Part shown: positions 1 to 7,764 of the stretch, in pieces
Layout: every line of letters starts with the position of its first letter
Numbering within the stretch: position 1 is the first letter of the stretch
Source of the DNA: Entophlyctis helioformis
Taxonomy: Eukaryota; Chytridiomycota; Chytridiomycetes; Chytridiales; Chytriomycetaceae
Reading direction: 5' to 3'
NCBI GenBank assembly: GCA_025526915.1
Contig: JAHLKH010000370.1
Location: forward strand, 1 to 16,610
DNA length: 16,610 nt
The notes under the pieces: model-generated
The model's database searches: none
What the model saw: the letters and a program-made list of their open reading frames with translations, nothing else
What the model was told of the DNA's origin: nothing
Program-made: the position numbers and the translations under genes

Positions 1-73
1 TCCAATAATGCCCATGCAGCCATTGGCAACACGGCATCAGTGCACAATGAGAGACACATTGCGGCTCGTTACA
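1..73 (-). repeat. 3' LTR (start only) of the minus-strand element
   Basis: On the minus strand the LTR begins TGTAACGAGCC at position 73 and runs out of the window at 1. It matches 2041-2112 over its whole visible length with a one-base length difference and a few substitutions. The polypurine tract lies directly outside it at 74-82. Confidence 0.75.
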
Positions 74-129
74 GCCCCCCTTGACGAGAGATCCTTCATG
101 GATTGATCGCCACAAGAGAGAGATGCAAT
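37..129 (-). pseudogene. Remnant of a Pol C-terminal tail running into the LTR
   Basis: The minus frame ending at 37 contains ASLSCxxxxxxDLSSRGAV just before and across the polypurine tract (about 129-70). The plus-strand Pol has ASLSC and DLSSRGAV, with a similar spacing, at the same place relative to its own polypurine tract. Upstream residues (130-306) are Pro-rich and do not align by eye. This is the best evidence that the small element derives from, or shares ends with, a Ty3/Gypsy relative. No catalytic domain remains. Confidence 0.6.
74..82 (-). other. Polypurine tract of the minus-strand element
   Basis: Minus-strand AAGGGGGGC lies directly before the LTR start TGTAAC. The same nine bases precede the 3' LTR of the plus-strand element at 7561-7569. 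In LTR elements this purine run primes plus-strand DNA synthesis. Confidence 0.8.
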
Positions 130-832
130 GTGGATCACAGGTGGTGTGGCAGCCAGGCGGCTGCTGTGACAAAGACCAGCAGGCATCCAATGCGACTGTG
201 GAGGCAGATCTGGCGGATCTGGCGGCTCTGGTGGTGGTCGCGTTGGAGCAGCTGAATCCAGATGAACAGACAGGATGGCACAAGCAGACAGGCCAATCCC
301 ATGCAATGGCGATCCAGACAGGTGGTGGGCAGAGCACAGAATGCATCTGGCCCGCGTCGATCAGTTGCGGTGACAGTAGTTGACGCTGCTGAGTTGGTAG
401 CCGGCCAAGTGCAGGCAGTGTCGGTTGAGCAGTGGACAGGCAGCGATTGCTGATGCGGCTGGGTCGGCAGCATCTGCAAAGGCAGATCAGACGGGTAAGC
501 GGGTGACGGTTGGTGTTCTGGCTGCAGCTGGTGCAGCTCAGTCGATGCAGTTGACGGTTCAGTTGATCGGTTGACGTTGTTGTACTGGCTGCAGGCGATG
601 CAGCTCAGTCGGTTCAGTTGACAGTACGGGAGACGGGTGAGGCAGATGGAGCGTTGTTGGCAGTTGAGACGGGTGCGAGGGCGAGTGTGCCGACAGGCGG
701 TGCGGCTGCATGGCAAGGGCAGGTGCAGCGGTGTCGGCTGAGTGCTGCTCAGTCGAGAGGCTGGGCAGAGCGGCTGTTGTTGCTGGTGCAGATGGCAGAT
801 CGATTGGCATCGGCGATGGATCGGCTGATGCC

Positions 833-940
833 GACCAATCAGACGCGGCTGACCAATCGGTTGGTGCCGACCAATCAGCTGCTGCTGACCGATTGGCACG
901 CGTTGACCAATCAGATCGCGCTGGCCAATCGGCGCGTGCT
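833..940. repeat. 18-bp tandem repeat, six degenerate units
   Basis: The core gaccaatc, or a close variant, recurs at 833, 851, 869, 887, 905 and 923, an exact 18-bp period. Eighteen bases keep frame, giving a six-residue periodic protein on either strand, for example repeats with an IG core on the minus strand. The surrounding interior has other G-rich degenerate repeats (about 990-1045, gggac/gggacgg type). Confidence 0.85.
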
Positions 941-1834
941 GCAGGCGGCTGGATGGGCGAGCCTGCAGGACTGGCGACTGGGCTGCAGAGCGGGACAGAC
1001 GGGGGACGGGGACGGGACGGACGGGTACGGGACGGACGGGTGCTCGACCCTGCTGGCCGGGCTGGCTGGTGCCAGAGGCGGCTGGGTCGGTCGGTGCTGC
1101 TGGGGCGAGGCCCGAGCAGTGGCGGTCGGAACGGGAGAACGATGCTGCTGATGCCGCGGCGTCAGGCCAGGCGTGCTGCCAGGACCAGAGCGGCTGGGGC
1201 TGTGGACGGGCTGGTCGGGCAGCTGCTGCATGCAGAGCGGTTGGGGCTGCACATGGCGGGGCCGGTGCAGATGGAACTGGTGGCGAGGTCGGTGGTGCTG
1301 CCGCCGCGGCTGGTATTGCTGCTGCTGCTGCTGCTGTTGGAATCGATCAGAACGAAAAGCCACGAATGGATTTTCTGCTCAGTGCAGTTGATGGCGGCCT
1401 GTTTGTGCTGGATGGTTGCCGCAGGTCGCCGATCGTCTGCTCGAGCTGCTGCGCTCCAGCTGGAGGCTGTCCAGCCTGGCCACGCCCTCCCGCAAGGCTG
1501 CGGCAGCCTGCTCGTAGCGGAGGCGGCCGGCTGGTGTTGGAGGGCTGAAGCAGGCGCGGCGGATGATGTGCATCTCTGCAAATGCCTCTGTGCGCCAGGC
1601 TGTCAGCTGCTGGATGGCGAGCAGGCAGTCGTCATGGTCGAGTCTGGTGGTGCGCAGCTGCTGGCGGGCCAGGCGCAGCTCCTGCCGGAGGCTGCTGGCG
1701 GTCGCCTGAAGCTGCTGGATCTGTTTGTTGGTGGCGGCAGTGGTGTGCTGCTGCTGCTGGTGAGTGGTTGCAGCTGTGATGTGCTGCTGCTGCTGGTTGA
1801 TGCCGCCTGGCTGGCCTGGGCCGCCAGAGGGCAT
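911..1834 (-). pseudogene. Gln-rich coiled-coil Gag-like protein with an in-frame TGA
   Basis: On the minus strand a frame starts at ATG 1834 and runs to 911, interrupted only by TGA at 1381-1379. The first part begins MPSGGPGQPGG, has Gln/Thr/Ala-rich stretches and then a heptad-like helical region (LQATASSLRQELRLARQQL) of the kind seen at the N-terminus of some Gag proteins. After the TGA the same frame continues AENPFVAFRSDRF into a poly-Gln run encoded by a CTG/CAG microsatellite (about 1318-1336), then Pro/His/Arg-rich sequence. I see no capsid core or zinc knuckle. The protein could be the Gag-like product of the small element, broken by a nonsense mutation or read through. Identity is inferred from position after the 5' LTR and from composition only. 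Confidence 0.45.
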
Positions 1835-1902
1835 GGCGTTGCTGCTCAGTCGGTTGTCGGTCGCTACTTGTATGAGAGCTGTCGTGTGAGGGGACGGAAG
1901 TA

Positions 1903-1923
1903 CTGCGGTTGGATGCACAAGAC
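1903..1923 (-). repeat. 21-bp direct repeat, copy A, in the element leader
   Basis: The 21 bp at 1903-1923 recur exactly at 1973-1993, a 70-bp period. On the minus strand each copy ends AACCGCAG. Copy B (1993-1973) is followed at once by GTACC, so 1972-1903 has GT and AG ends, with CTGAC about 30 bases before its end. Confidence 0.9.
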
Positions 1924-1972
1924 ATTCATTGTCAGACCAGTAGCAGGGACAGGCAGGAGAGATGGATGGTAC

Positions 1973-1993
1973 CTGCGGTTGGATGCACAAGAC
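1973..1993 (-). repeat. 21-bp direct repeat, copy B, in the element leader
   Basis: This is the upstream copy in minus orientation, identical to 1903-1923. The base after it starts a GTAC motif that would serve as a 5' splice site. Confidence 0.9.
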
Positions 1994-2040
1994 GACAGCT
2001 GGGGCAAGTCTGGTGCATCAACCGCTGGAAAAAGGCGCGT

Positions 2041-2112
2041 TCCAATAATGCCCATGCAGCCATTGGCACGCGGCATCAGTGCACAATGAGAGACACATTG
2101 CAGCTTGTTACA
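2041..2112 (-). repeat. 5' LTR (start) of the minus-strand element
   Basis: On the minus strand it begins TGTAACAAGCTGC at 2112, matching the copy at 73-1. Its inner end is not defined, because the partner LTR is cut by the window. The next bases on the plus strand (2113 onward, tcgtt) would be the target-site flank, and the gag frame of the larger element begins there. Confidence 0.75.
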
Positions 2113-3321
2113 TCGTTCGACCAGCAATACTCGCCACTCAGCCAAAAACGCCATCCTGCCAGCCGCCATGCGGGCCACTCGCTGCCTAGCCAGCAGCTGC
2201 TTGGCCACAGCCTCAACGCCTCTGCCACGGCCTCCTTCCAGGCAGCAACTGCCACCAGCCGCCTCTACCCGAAGACTACACGGGACCCATCGCTCCGCCC
2301 GCCGTCGTATACGCCGTATTTGAATGAGGTCGAGCCCGACCCATCTGCCGATGTTGTCAGCCTGCCACTCTCGGTCTACATCTCTGGCCGCCACCGCGAG
2401 GCTATGGATCTCATCAAGAAGCTCTCGTTCAGCTGCGATCCGTCCTTGTCACAGGTCGTTCGGGCCGACCAGTGGCGCCAGCTTATCGAGGATCTCGACG
2501 CCGCGTTTGAGAGGTGCCCTGCCATGTACGACACGCATGTGAGCCGCATCCAAACCATGGCTAGCTGCCTTGCTGGTGCTGCCAAGGATTGGTACACGTC
2601 AACTATCCAACCGATCATGCTATCTGGACATGAGATCTCCTACCGCCAGGTGATCCAGATGGGCAACGACCTCTTCCGCCCATCGTACATCGTCAAGGAG
2701 GCCATGGAGGTCATTCGCGCGTTTGTCCCGCCTGCCAACAAGCCGCTCTCTGACTGGGGCCCCTCCCTGATCACCATGCAACGCAACGCGGATGCCCCTG
2801 ACGAGTTCATGATCGAGACGCTCAACAACACCATGCACAAGGACACAGTCGCCGAGATGAAGACGGTCATCAAGGCCAGCCGCGCGAACGCCGTTATGTA
2901 CTCCTCGTTCCCAGACTACTTGTCCAAGGCCATGATAGAAGACGCGGCCCGCCTGTACGGATCCGTGCCAGAGCTCAACGCGAGCTCATTGCGGCGGCGC
3001 TCAATGGCACTCTGGTGCCCAGCAACGCCTCCAGCCGCAGTGGCAATCGCCAGTTCAACAGCAGTGGCAGCCGTTCCGGGTATGCCAATCGTCAGGCAGC
3101 CCCAGTGGGACCAGCAGCAATGGCACCAGCAGCAATGGCAACGGCGGCAACCGCGGGGGAAACAGCTTTGTGGATCGCCAGACCGCCAACCATGCATCTG
3201 CCTCGTCATCCAACAGCAACCGCACCAATGTTGCGGCCGCGTCGCCAAGGCCAACCCAACCTGGATCGCAGTCGCCCTTCAATGCCAACTCGCTCAGCCC
3301 AGAATGGCGCGCGGTCCTTAG
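2113..3321 (+). pseudogene. Gag (capsid region), 5'-truncated and frame-broken
   Basis: The frame entering at 2113 encodes an N-terminally truncated Gag. The region from about 2320 to 2955 resembles a retrotransposon capsid: helical, with WRQLIEDLDAAFERC and LAGAAKDWYTS, and with a later helical segment up to MIEDAARLYG. Frame quality then changes. Native-looking sequence continues in a second frame from about 2961 (RAQRELIAAALNGTLVPSNA), and again in a third frame from about 3100 (SNGNGGNRGGNSF), which leads into the zinc knuckle and Pol. The first frame stays open by chance to 3321. Each step equals loss of one base or gain of two. The net change is +1, which could also be read as a programmed shift, but the clear middle segment favours two lesions. 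The first in-frame ATG in the remnant is near 2403; one supplied by the inserted LTR lies at 2086. Confidence 0.75.
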
Positions 3322-6300
3322 CCGCGCCAACACGTTGCTGTCTGATGAGGATCGGCAGTTCCTGAGCGACAATGGCGGCTGTTTCTCGTGCCGTCGCCCG
3401 GATCATCGCTCCAGCCGCCATCCCAGCTGCCCATTCTTCCACATGAGGGCGAATGTCAACGCCATTGCAGCGTCCCGGGCTGCTGGCTCTGCCGCCACCG
3501 CCCCTGTCTCTGATGACGTGCCAGTTGACAATACATCTTCTGCCAACTGTTTGCCTGTGCCAGTTCCACCGGTCCGGTCCCCATTCCGATCACTTGTGCT
3601 GGCGCAGGCAGACAACGTGCAGTGCCGAGCCCTGCTGGACACAGGCGCGTCCGCCATGGTGATCTCGCGCCATTTCGCACAGGTGCTTGGTGCACAGCCG
3701 CATCCAATCGAGCCATTCATGGTCGAGTATGCCGATCACCAATGCCACCACGTCACCGAGGCCGTTCTCTTGACCCTGACGGTTGGCGACTACGCGCAGC
3801 AGCTGCAGTTCTTCATTGCCGACACCAACATCGACCTGATCCTGGGCACACCGTGGTTTGCCGAGGTGGTGATCACAAGAGGCGATATGGCTAATCGCTC
3901 CTTCGAGTTCTACCACAAGGCGTTGGACCGCAGCTTCTCGTGGACGCTGTTTCCACCGGCCGCTCAGCCGACACCTCTCCATCTGCGATCGGCCGATGCA
4001 GTCCAACCACCGCTTGAATCGCCACTGCCCATACACGCGCGCAAAACCAAGTCTGCTCGCACACCCAAACCGAAGCCGCAGCCGCGCGTTATGCCGGCTA
4101 CCCCACAACCAGCACCAGCACCAGCACCAGCACCAGCACCAGCACCAGCACCAGCACCAGCAACAGTCTCTGAGCCGCAATCGCCGCCTCAGCCGCAGCA
4201 GCAGCTGCCCAAGAGCTCGACCTCCGCGTCGGCCTCTGCCCCACCTGATCAGGCTCCCTTGTCATTGGAAGCCATTGCCGCACGTCACGGCGTGGAGCTC
4301 GTCAGCTACGAGGACTTCCATGCGGACGAATCGTCGTATGTTGAAGTCATGGCCCTGATGGACTATGACGACTCGCCTGCACAGGCTGAAGCCGCTGTTG
4401 CTGCTGCGGACGGCACGCCGTCGCTCGACCATCTGAGCCTGGACTCGCAGCCTGAGGTTGTCCATCCGCTGCTGATCAAGTTCCAGGACCTGTTCGTGCA
4501 GGGAGATCTGCCGCCGTCGCGGCCTGAGGATCATCGCATCAAGCTGGTGCCTGGTTCCAAGCCGCCGCCACGCCGCCCTGTGCAGAAGCTGCCGACTGAG
4601 CACCAGGACGCGGTCAAGGCGTTCTTGGACGACCTCGCCGCGCGTGGCATGATCCGCGGCTCTGTGTCGCCGTTTGCTGCGGGTATCGTGATCGCCAAGA
4701 AGAAGGACGGCGGTCTGCGTCTGTGCATCGACTATCGTGGGCTGAACAACATCACGGTCAAGGATCGTGCGTCGATGCCTGACATTCAGTCGCTCATTGA
4801 CCGCGTCGCGGGCAAGCCGTTCATGTCGTCCATTGATCTGCGTGACGGCTACTACAACATCCGCATCCATGAGGACGACATACACAAAACGGCGTTTGTG
4901 ACCCGTTACGGCCACTACGAGTTCAAGGTGATGCCCTTTGGGCTCTGCAACGCTCCGGCCACCTTCAACGCCATGATGAACCGCATCTTCCATGACCTGC
5001 TGGACGTCTACGTTGTCGCCTACATGGACGACATCCTGATCTACTCGGAGACCGAGGCGGACCACCTGCTGCACCTGGAGGAAGTGTTCCGTCGTCTGCG
5101 CGCCGAATCGCTCCGCCTGAAGATGTCCAAGTGCGAGTTCTTTTCGTCGCGGCTCGAGTTCTGCGGTCATCTGTTGCTGGGTGACGGCTACTCGATCCAG
5201 GACAAGCATCGGCTGGCACTGAAGACTCGGCCGATCATTGGGTCAGTTGGCGATCTGCGGCGCTTCATTGGGCAAGTCGTGTGGGTCAAGGATTTCATCA
5301 AGGACCACGCCGACATCTGTGTGCCGCTCACGGACATGCTGCGCAAGGACGTGCCCTTTGTGATGGACGAGACCAAGTGGGCCATTGTGGACTTTATTCT
5401 GGACGCCATCGCGAATGCTCCGGTGCTCAAGTACTTTGACCCATCGCTGGAGACGCACGTGTACACGGACGCATCCGAGTTTGCCATTGGTGGCTGGATT
5501 GGCCAGAAGCATGTCGAGGCGGACGGCACGGCCAAGATCCATCCGGTCTCGTTCTACTCGCGCAAGCTCAACGATGCGGAACGCAACTACCCGACCCACG
5601 AGCGCGAGATGCTGGCGATCGTGGACACCTGCGACAAGTATCGGCACTACTTGCTCAGCGTGCACTTCACCATCCACACCGACCATGCATCGCTGCGCTG
5701 GATCTCGACGCAGCCCAAGCTGTCGTACCGCCAGGCTCGCTGGATCATGGAGCTGCAGGAGTTTGACGCGACCGTCCAGTACATCCAAGGCGGTGAGAAC
5801 CACCTGGCTGACATGCTGTCGCGCCATGTGACTGTTGCCCCGCACTGTGCCCGCTGCCGCTCGACGGTGGATGTGTCCGCCCTGACGACGGTCACCTCTG
5901 GCATCGCTGCTCGTATCCGTCCGCTGCTGGCTGCCGATCCGTTCCTGCTCAACATCGCTCGCTGGAAAGCCGATCCTGCTGATGCTGCTGCACACGAGCG
6001 TCTGTTGGCAGCCAAGCTCGAGCTGGTCGACGGCCTGTGGTTCTACGAGGGTCGCATGTACATCCCAGAGGGTCAAGTGCGCACCGACCTGCTCACCTCG
6101 TACCACGAGCCGCCTCATGCTGGCCACCAGGGACAAGCCCGCACTGTTCGCCGTCTGCGTGCGCATTACTACTGGCCGGACATGGCTGCGTCGGTCGGCC
6201 GCTTTGTGGGCTCGTGCGACGCCTGCCAGCGGTTCAACTCGTCGACGCAGGCTCCTGCCGGTCTGCTGCACCCGCTGCCCATCCCTGCCGACCGTTTCCA

Positions 6301-7663
6301 GTCTGTGGCCTGTGACATTGCATTCATGCCCATGTCGGACGAGGGCAACGACGCTGCGTTTGTGATTGTGGATCGCCTGACAAAGCTTGTCAAGTGCGTG
6401 CCGACGCGACGCGATGCGACTGCCGAGGACCTTGCCGCGCTGTTCCTCAACCGATGGGTGCTCGCTGGTCATGGCCTGCCGTCGTCTATCGTCTCGGACC
6501 GCGACGCTCGGTTCCTGTCTGCCTTCTGGACGGCGCTCTGTGCTGCGCTGGGCATTGAGCAAGTCATGGCAACGGCCCGCCACCAGGAGACCGACGGCCA
6601 GTCCGAACGCACCATCCGCACGCTCAAGGACCTGCTGTCCAAGTACGCCAACCATCGCGGCAGCAACTGGGAGCACATGCTCGATGCGGCTGTCCACGCC
6701 CTCAACTCTGCTCCAAGTGCATCAACTGGCTATGCTCCGTACTTCCTCGCCTTTGGTCTCGAGCCTCGCACGCTGCCACACGAGCCTGCAGCATCATCGC
6801 CGCCTGCTGTCCGCGACCTGCTCGCCGCCATTGACAAGGCTCGCGTGGATGCCACAGCCAACCTGACCAAGGCTCAAGAACGACAGAAGCGCAACGCCGA
6901 TCGCCACCGCCGTGATGCTCCTGCCTATGCCATCGGCGACATGGTCATGCTGCAAGCCGCCGGCATTGTGTGGCCCACCGACACGCATCGCCCCAATGCG
7001 TTCCTGCCCAACTGGCTGGGTCCATTCCCGATCACAGAGGTCAATGCCGCACTGGATGGTCTCAACTGCAAGCTGGCTCTGCATCCAACCATGCATCGCC
7101 TGCATCCGTGGTTCCACGTCCGTCTGCTGAAGCCATACCGCGATCCGGCCGCCGCTTTCCCAGGCCGGCCACTGCCTGCTCAGCCGCCTGCAGTCGCCTT
7201 TGCTGATGACCCTGCAGCAGCTGAATGGGAGATTGACGCGATTGTTGGACACAAGGTCTCTCGGAACGGCCATCGTTCGTTTGTGGTCTCGTACCTCGGT
7301 TACGGACCGCAACACAACGAGTACCGATCGGAGGCCGAGTTGCGCGAGACTGCACCTGATCTGCTGGACCAGTACCTTTCTGCTTTAATTGATGCCCGCC
7401 CACCCACGCCTCAACCGACTCGCCGCGTGCCTGTTCCAGTGGATCGCAACGCCTCTATTCCCCTGCGTCGTAGCAATCGTATTGCAGGCGTTCGGCTTGG
7501 TAATGCTCATGCTGCCTCTCTTTCTTGTGCCGAGGAACCGCCTCATGGTGATCTCTCGTCAAGGGGGGCTGTAAGGAGTGGCACCGACCATTGCCGCGCC
7601 TCCAACTTGGCCGCGGCCAATCACATGGGCCGCAATTCTGCGCCGCAGGATTGCAGTGTATAA
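3170..7663 (+). CDS. pol: Ty3/Gypsy Pol polyprotein with C-terminal chromodomain
   Basis: This polyprotein makes and integrates element cDNA. Residues count from 3170, although the frame is open further upstream. In order: a zinc knuckle C71-x2-C74-x4-H79 with the last Cys at 87, wider than the usual CCHC spacing; aspartic protease LLDTGAS (D157) with ILGTPWF downstream; a Pro-Ala hexanucleotide-repeat linker (4109-4161); reverse transcriptase with LCIDYRGLNN and YMDD at 618-621; RNase H with YTDAS (D767); integrase HAGH at 983 and Cys 1016/1019, then D1049, D1110 and E1146 with the classic 35-residue D-E gap. A chromodomain-like segment lies at about 1352-1402 (EWEIDAIVGHK to YLGYGPQHNEY); in related chromoviruses it steers integration to marked chromatin. 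The frame crosses the polypurine tract and stops in the LTR TATA box. All catalytic residues I can check are present. Confidence 0.95.
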   Translation: MDRQTANHASASSSNSNRTNVAAASPRPTQPGSQSPFNANSLSPEWRAVLSRANTLLSDEDRQFLSDNGGCFSCRRPDHRSSRHPSCPFFHMRANVNAIAASRAAGSAATAPVSDDVPVDNTSSANCLPVPVPPVRSPFRSLVLAQADNVQCRALLDTGASAMVISRHFAQVLGAQPHPIEPFMVEYADHQCHHVTEAVLLTLTVGDYAQQLQFFIADTNIDLILGTPWFAEVVITRGDMANRSFEFYHKALDRSFSWTLFPPAAQPTPLHLRSADAVQPPLESPLPIHARKTKSARTPKPKPQPRVMPATPQPAPAPAPAPAPAPAPAPATVSEPQSPPQPQQQLPKSSTSASASAPPDQAPLSLEAIAARHGVELVSYEDFHADESSYVEVMALMDYDDSPAQAEAAVAAADGTPSLDHLSLDSQPEVVHPLLIKFQDLFVQGDLPPSRPEDHRIKLVPGSKPPPRRPVQKLPTEHQDAVKAFLDDLAARGMIRGSVSPFAAGIVIAKKKDGGLRLCIDYRGLNNITVKDRASMPDIQSLIDRVAGKPFMSSIDLRDGYYNIRIHEDDIHKTAFVTRYGHYEFKVMPFGLCNAPATFNAMMNRIFHDLLDVYVVAYMDDILIYSETEADHLLHLEEVFRRLRAESLRLKMSKCEFFSSRLEFCGHLLLGDGYSIQDKHRLALKTRPIIGSVGDLRRFIGQVVWVKDFIKDHADICVPLTDMLRKDVPFVMDETKWAIVDFILDAIANAPVLKYFDPSLETHVYTDASEFAIGGWIGQKHVEADGTAKIHPVSFYSRKLNDAERNYPTHEREMLAIVDTCDKYRHYLLSVHFTIHTDHASLRWISTQPKLSYRQARWIMELQEFDATVQYIQGGENHLADMLSRHVTVAPHCARCRSTVDVSALTTVTSGIAARIRPLLAADPFLLNIARWKADPADAAAHERLLAAKLELVDGLWFYEGRMYIPEGQVRTDLLTSYHEPPHAGHQGQARTVRRLRAHYYWPDMAASVGRFVGSCDACQRFNSSTQAPAGLLHPLPIPADRFQSVACDIAFMPMSDEGNDAAFVIVDRLTKLVKCVPTRRDATAEDLAALFLNRWVLAGHGLPSSIVSDRDARFLSAFWTALCAALGIEQVMATARHQETDGQSERTIRTLKDLLSKYANHRGSNWEHMLDAAVHALNSAPSASTGYAPYFLAFGLEPRTLPHEPAASSPPAVRDLLAAIDKARVDATANLTKAQERQKRNADRHRRDAPAYAIGDMVMLQAAGIVWPTDTHRPNAFLPNWLGPFPITEVNAALDGLNCKLALHPTMHRLHPWFHVRLLKPYRDPAAAFPGRPLPAQPPAVAFADDPAAAEWEIDAIVGHKVSRNGHRSFVVSYLGYGPQHNEYRSEAELRETAPDLLDQYLSALIDARPPTPQPTRRVPVPVDRNASIPLRRSNRIAGVRLGNAHAASLSCAEEPPHGDLSSRGAVRSGTDHCRASNLAAANHMGRNSAPQDCSV
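4109..4161 (+). repeat. CCAGCA hexanucleotide repeat (Pro-Ala linker)
   Basis: About nine CCAGCA units encode an alternating Pro-Ala stretch between the protease and the reverse transcriptase of the polyprotein. Copy number probably varies between element copies. Confidence 0.9.
7561..7569 (+). other. Polypurine tract of the plus-strand element
   Basis: AAGGGGGGC lies directly before the LTR start TGTAAG at 7570 and is identical to the tract of the minus-strand element at 82-74. It lies inside the pol frame and encodes part of DLSSRGAV. Confidence 0.85.
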
Positions 7664-7713
7664 AAGGCACATTTCGCCGCTTGGCAAGCCCGCTAGTGGT
7701 CTAGACACTTACA
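7570..7713 (+). repeat. 3' LTR of the plus-strand element (right end uncertain)
   Basis: The LTR starts TGTAAG after the polypurine tract. A matching inverted end CTTACA occurs at 7708-7713, giving 144 bp, and again at 7769-7774, giving 205 bp. It carries TATAAAA at 7659-7665. An 8-bp inverted repeat (tggcaagc at 7682-7689, gcttgcca at 7714-7721) lies just downstream of the expected start site. Without the 5' copy the true end cannot be fixed. Confidence 0.6.
7659..7665 (+). promoter_or_regulatory. TATA box of the LTR promoter
   Basis: TATAAAA followed by GG lies about 90 bp into the LTR, as expected for a Pol II LTR promoter. The stop codon of pol (TAA, 7661-7663) is inside it. Confidence 0.75.
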
Positions 7714-7722
7714 GCTTGCCAG
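7704..7722 (+). repeat. 19-bp direct repeat, copy 1, in the LTR/leader
   Basis: gacacttacagcttgccag occurs at 7704-7722 and exactly again at 7765-7783. Copy 1 is followed by GTACG and copy 2 ends CCAG, so 7723-7783 (61 bp) has GT and AG ends. The same layout is seen at 1993-1903 in the other element. Confidence 0.9.
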
Positions 7723-7764
7723 GTACGCTGCTCTGCTCTGATGACGCTCATTCTAGAATGAAGA

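Larger units (their letters stand above)
1..2112 (-). mobile_element. Small non-autonomous LTR retroelement, minus strand (left end cut by window)
   Basis: Two direct repeats (1-73 and 2041-2112) about 94% alike enclose roughly 1.97 kb. Read on the minus strand each begins TGTAAC. The copy at 1-73 is preceded by a polypurine tract AAGGGGGGC (82-74), which marks it as the start of the 3' LTR; the copy at 2112-2041 is then the 5' LTR. The interior encodes Gln/Pro/His-rich sequence on the minus strand and no reverse transcriptase, integrase or protease motif, so it must move in trans if at all. The last residues before the polypurine tract resemble the Pol tail of the plus-strand element at 3170-7663, so the two belong to related families. 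The LTR copies differ by a few substitutions and one indel, suggesting an insertion that is not recent. The outer LTR length cannot be fixed because the left copy leaves the window. Confidence 0.75.
2113..7713 (+). mobile_element. Ty3/Gypsy chromovirus (5' end lost to nested insertion)
   Basis: A Gag capsid-like region, zinc knuckle, aspartic protease, reverse transcriptase, RNase H, integrase and chromodomain follow in the Ty3/Gypsy order (integrase after RNase H). A polypurine tract at 7561-7569 leads into a 3' LTR beginning at 7570. No matching 5' LTR is seen; sequence upstream of 2113 belongs to the minus-strand element, so the 5' LTR should lie to the left of the window. The pol frame is open over nearly 1500 codons, which argues for recent activity, but gag carries two frame breaks. 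The right boundary given is the first TGTAAG...CTTACA pairing and may lie further right. Confidence 0.9.

Noticed and set aside
833..940. CRISPR-like array
   Set aside because: Units are contiguous 18-bp degenerate tandem copies without unique spacers, in eukaryotic retroelement DNA.
710..2089. Plus-strand open frame of 459 codons in the small element
   Set aside because: It is low-complexity (DQS repeats, Leu runs) and crosses the LTR and leader of a minus-oriented element. The minus-strand reading is better supported by the LTR and polypurine-tract orientation.
2950..3321. Simple programmed +1 frameshift between gag and pol
   Set aside because: The net shift is +1, but a well-formed middle segment lies in the third frame, so two separate breaks explain the protein better. 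It is kept as an alternative in the findings.
5243..6697. Minus-strand open frame of 484 codons opposite pol
   Set aside because: It lies wholly antisense to the RNase H and integrase region with its clear motifs; no domain is visible in it.
7731..7740. C/D-box snoRNA suggested by ctgatgac near 7738
   Set aside because: The C-box match is partial, no D box lies at a proper distance, and no terminal stem pairs around it.
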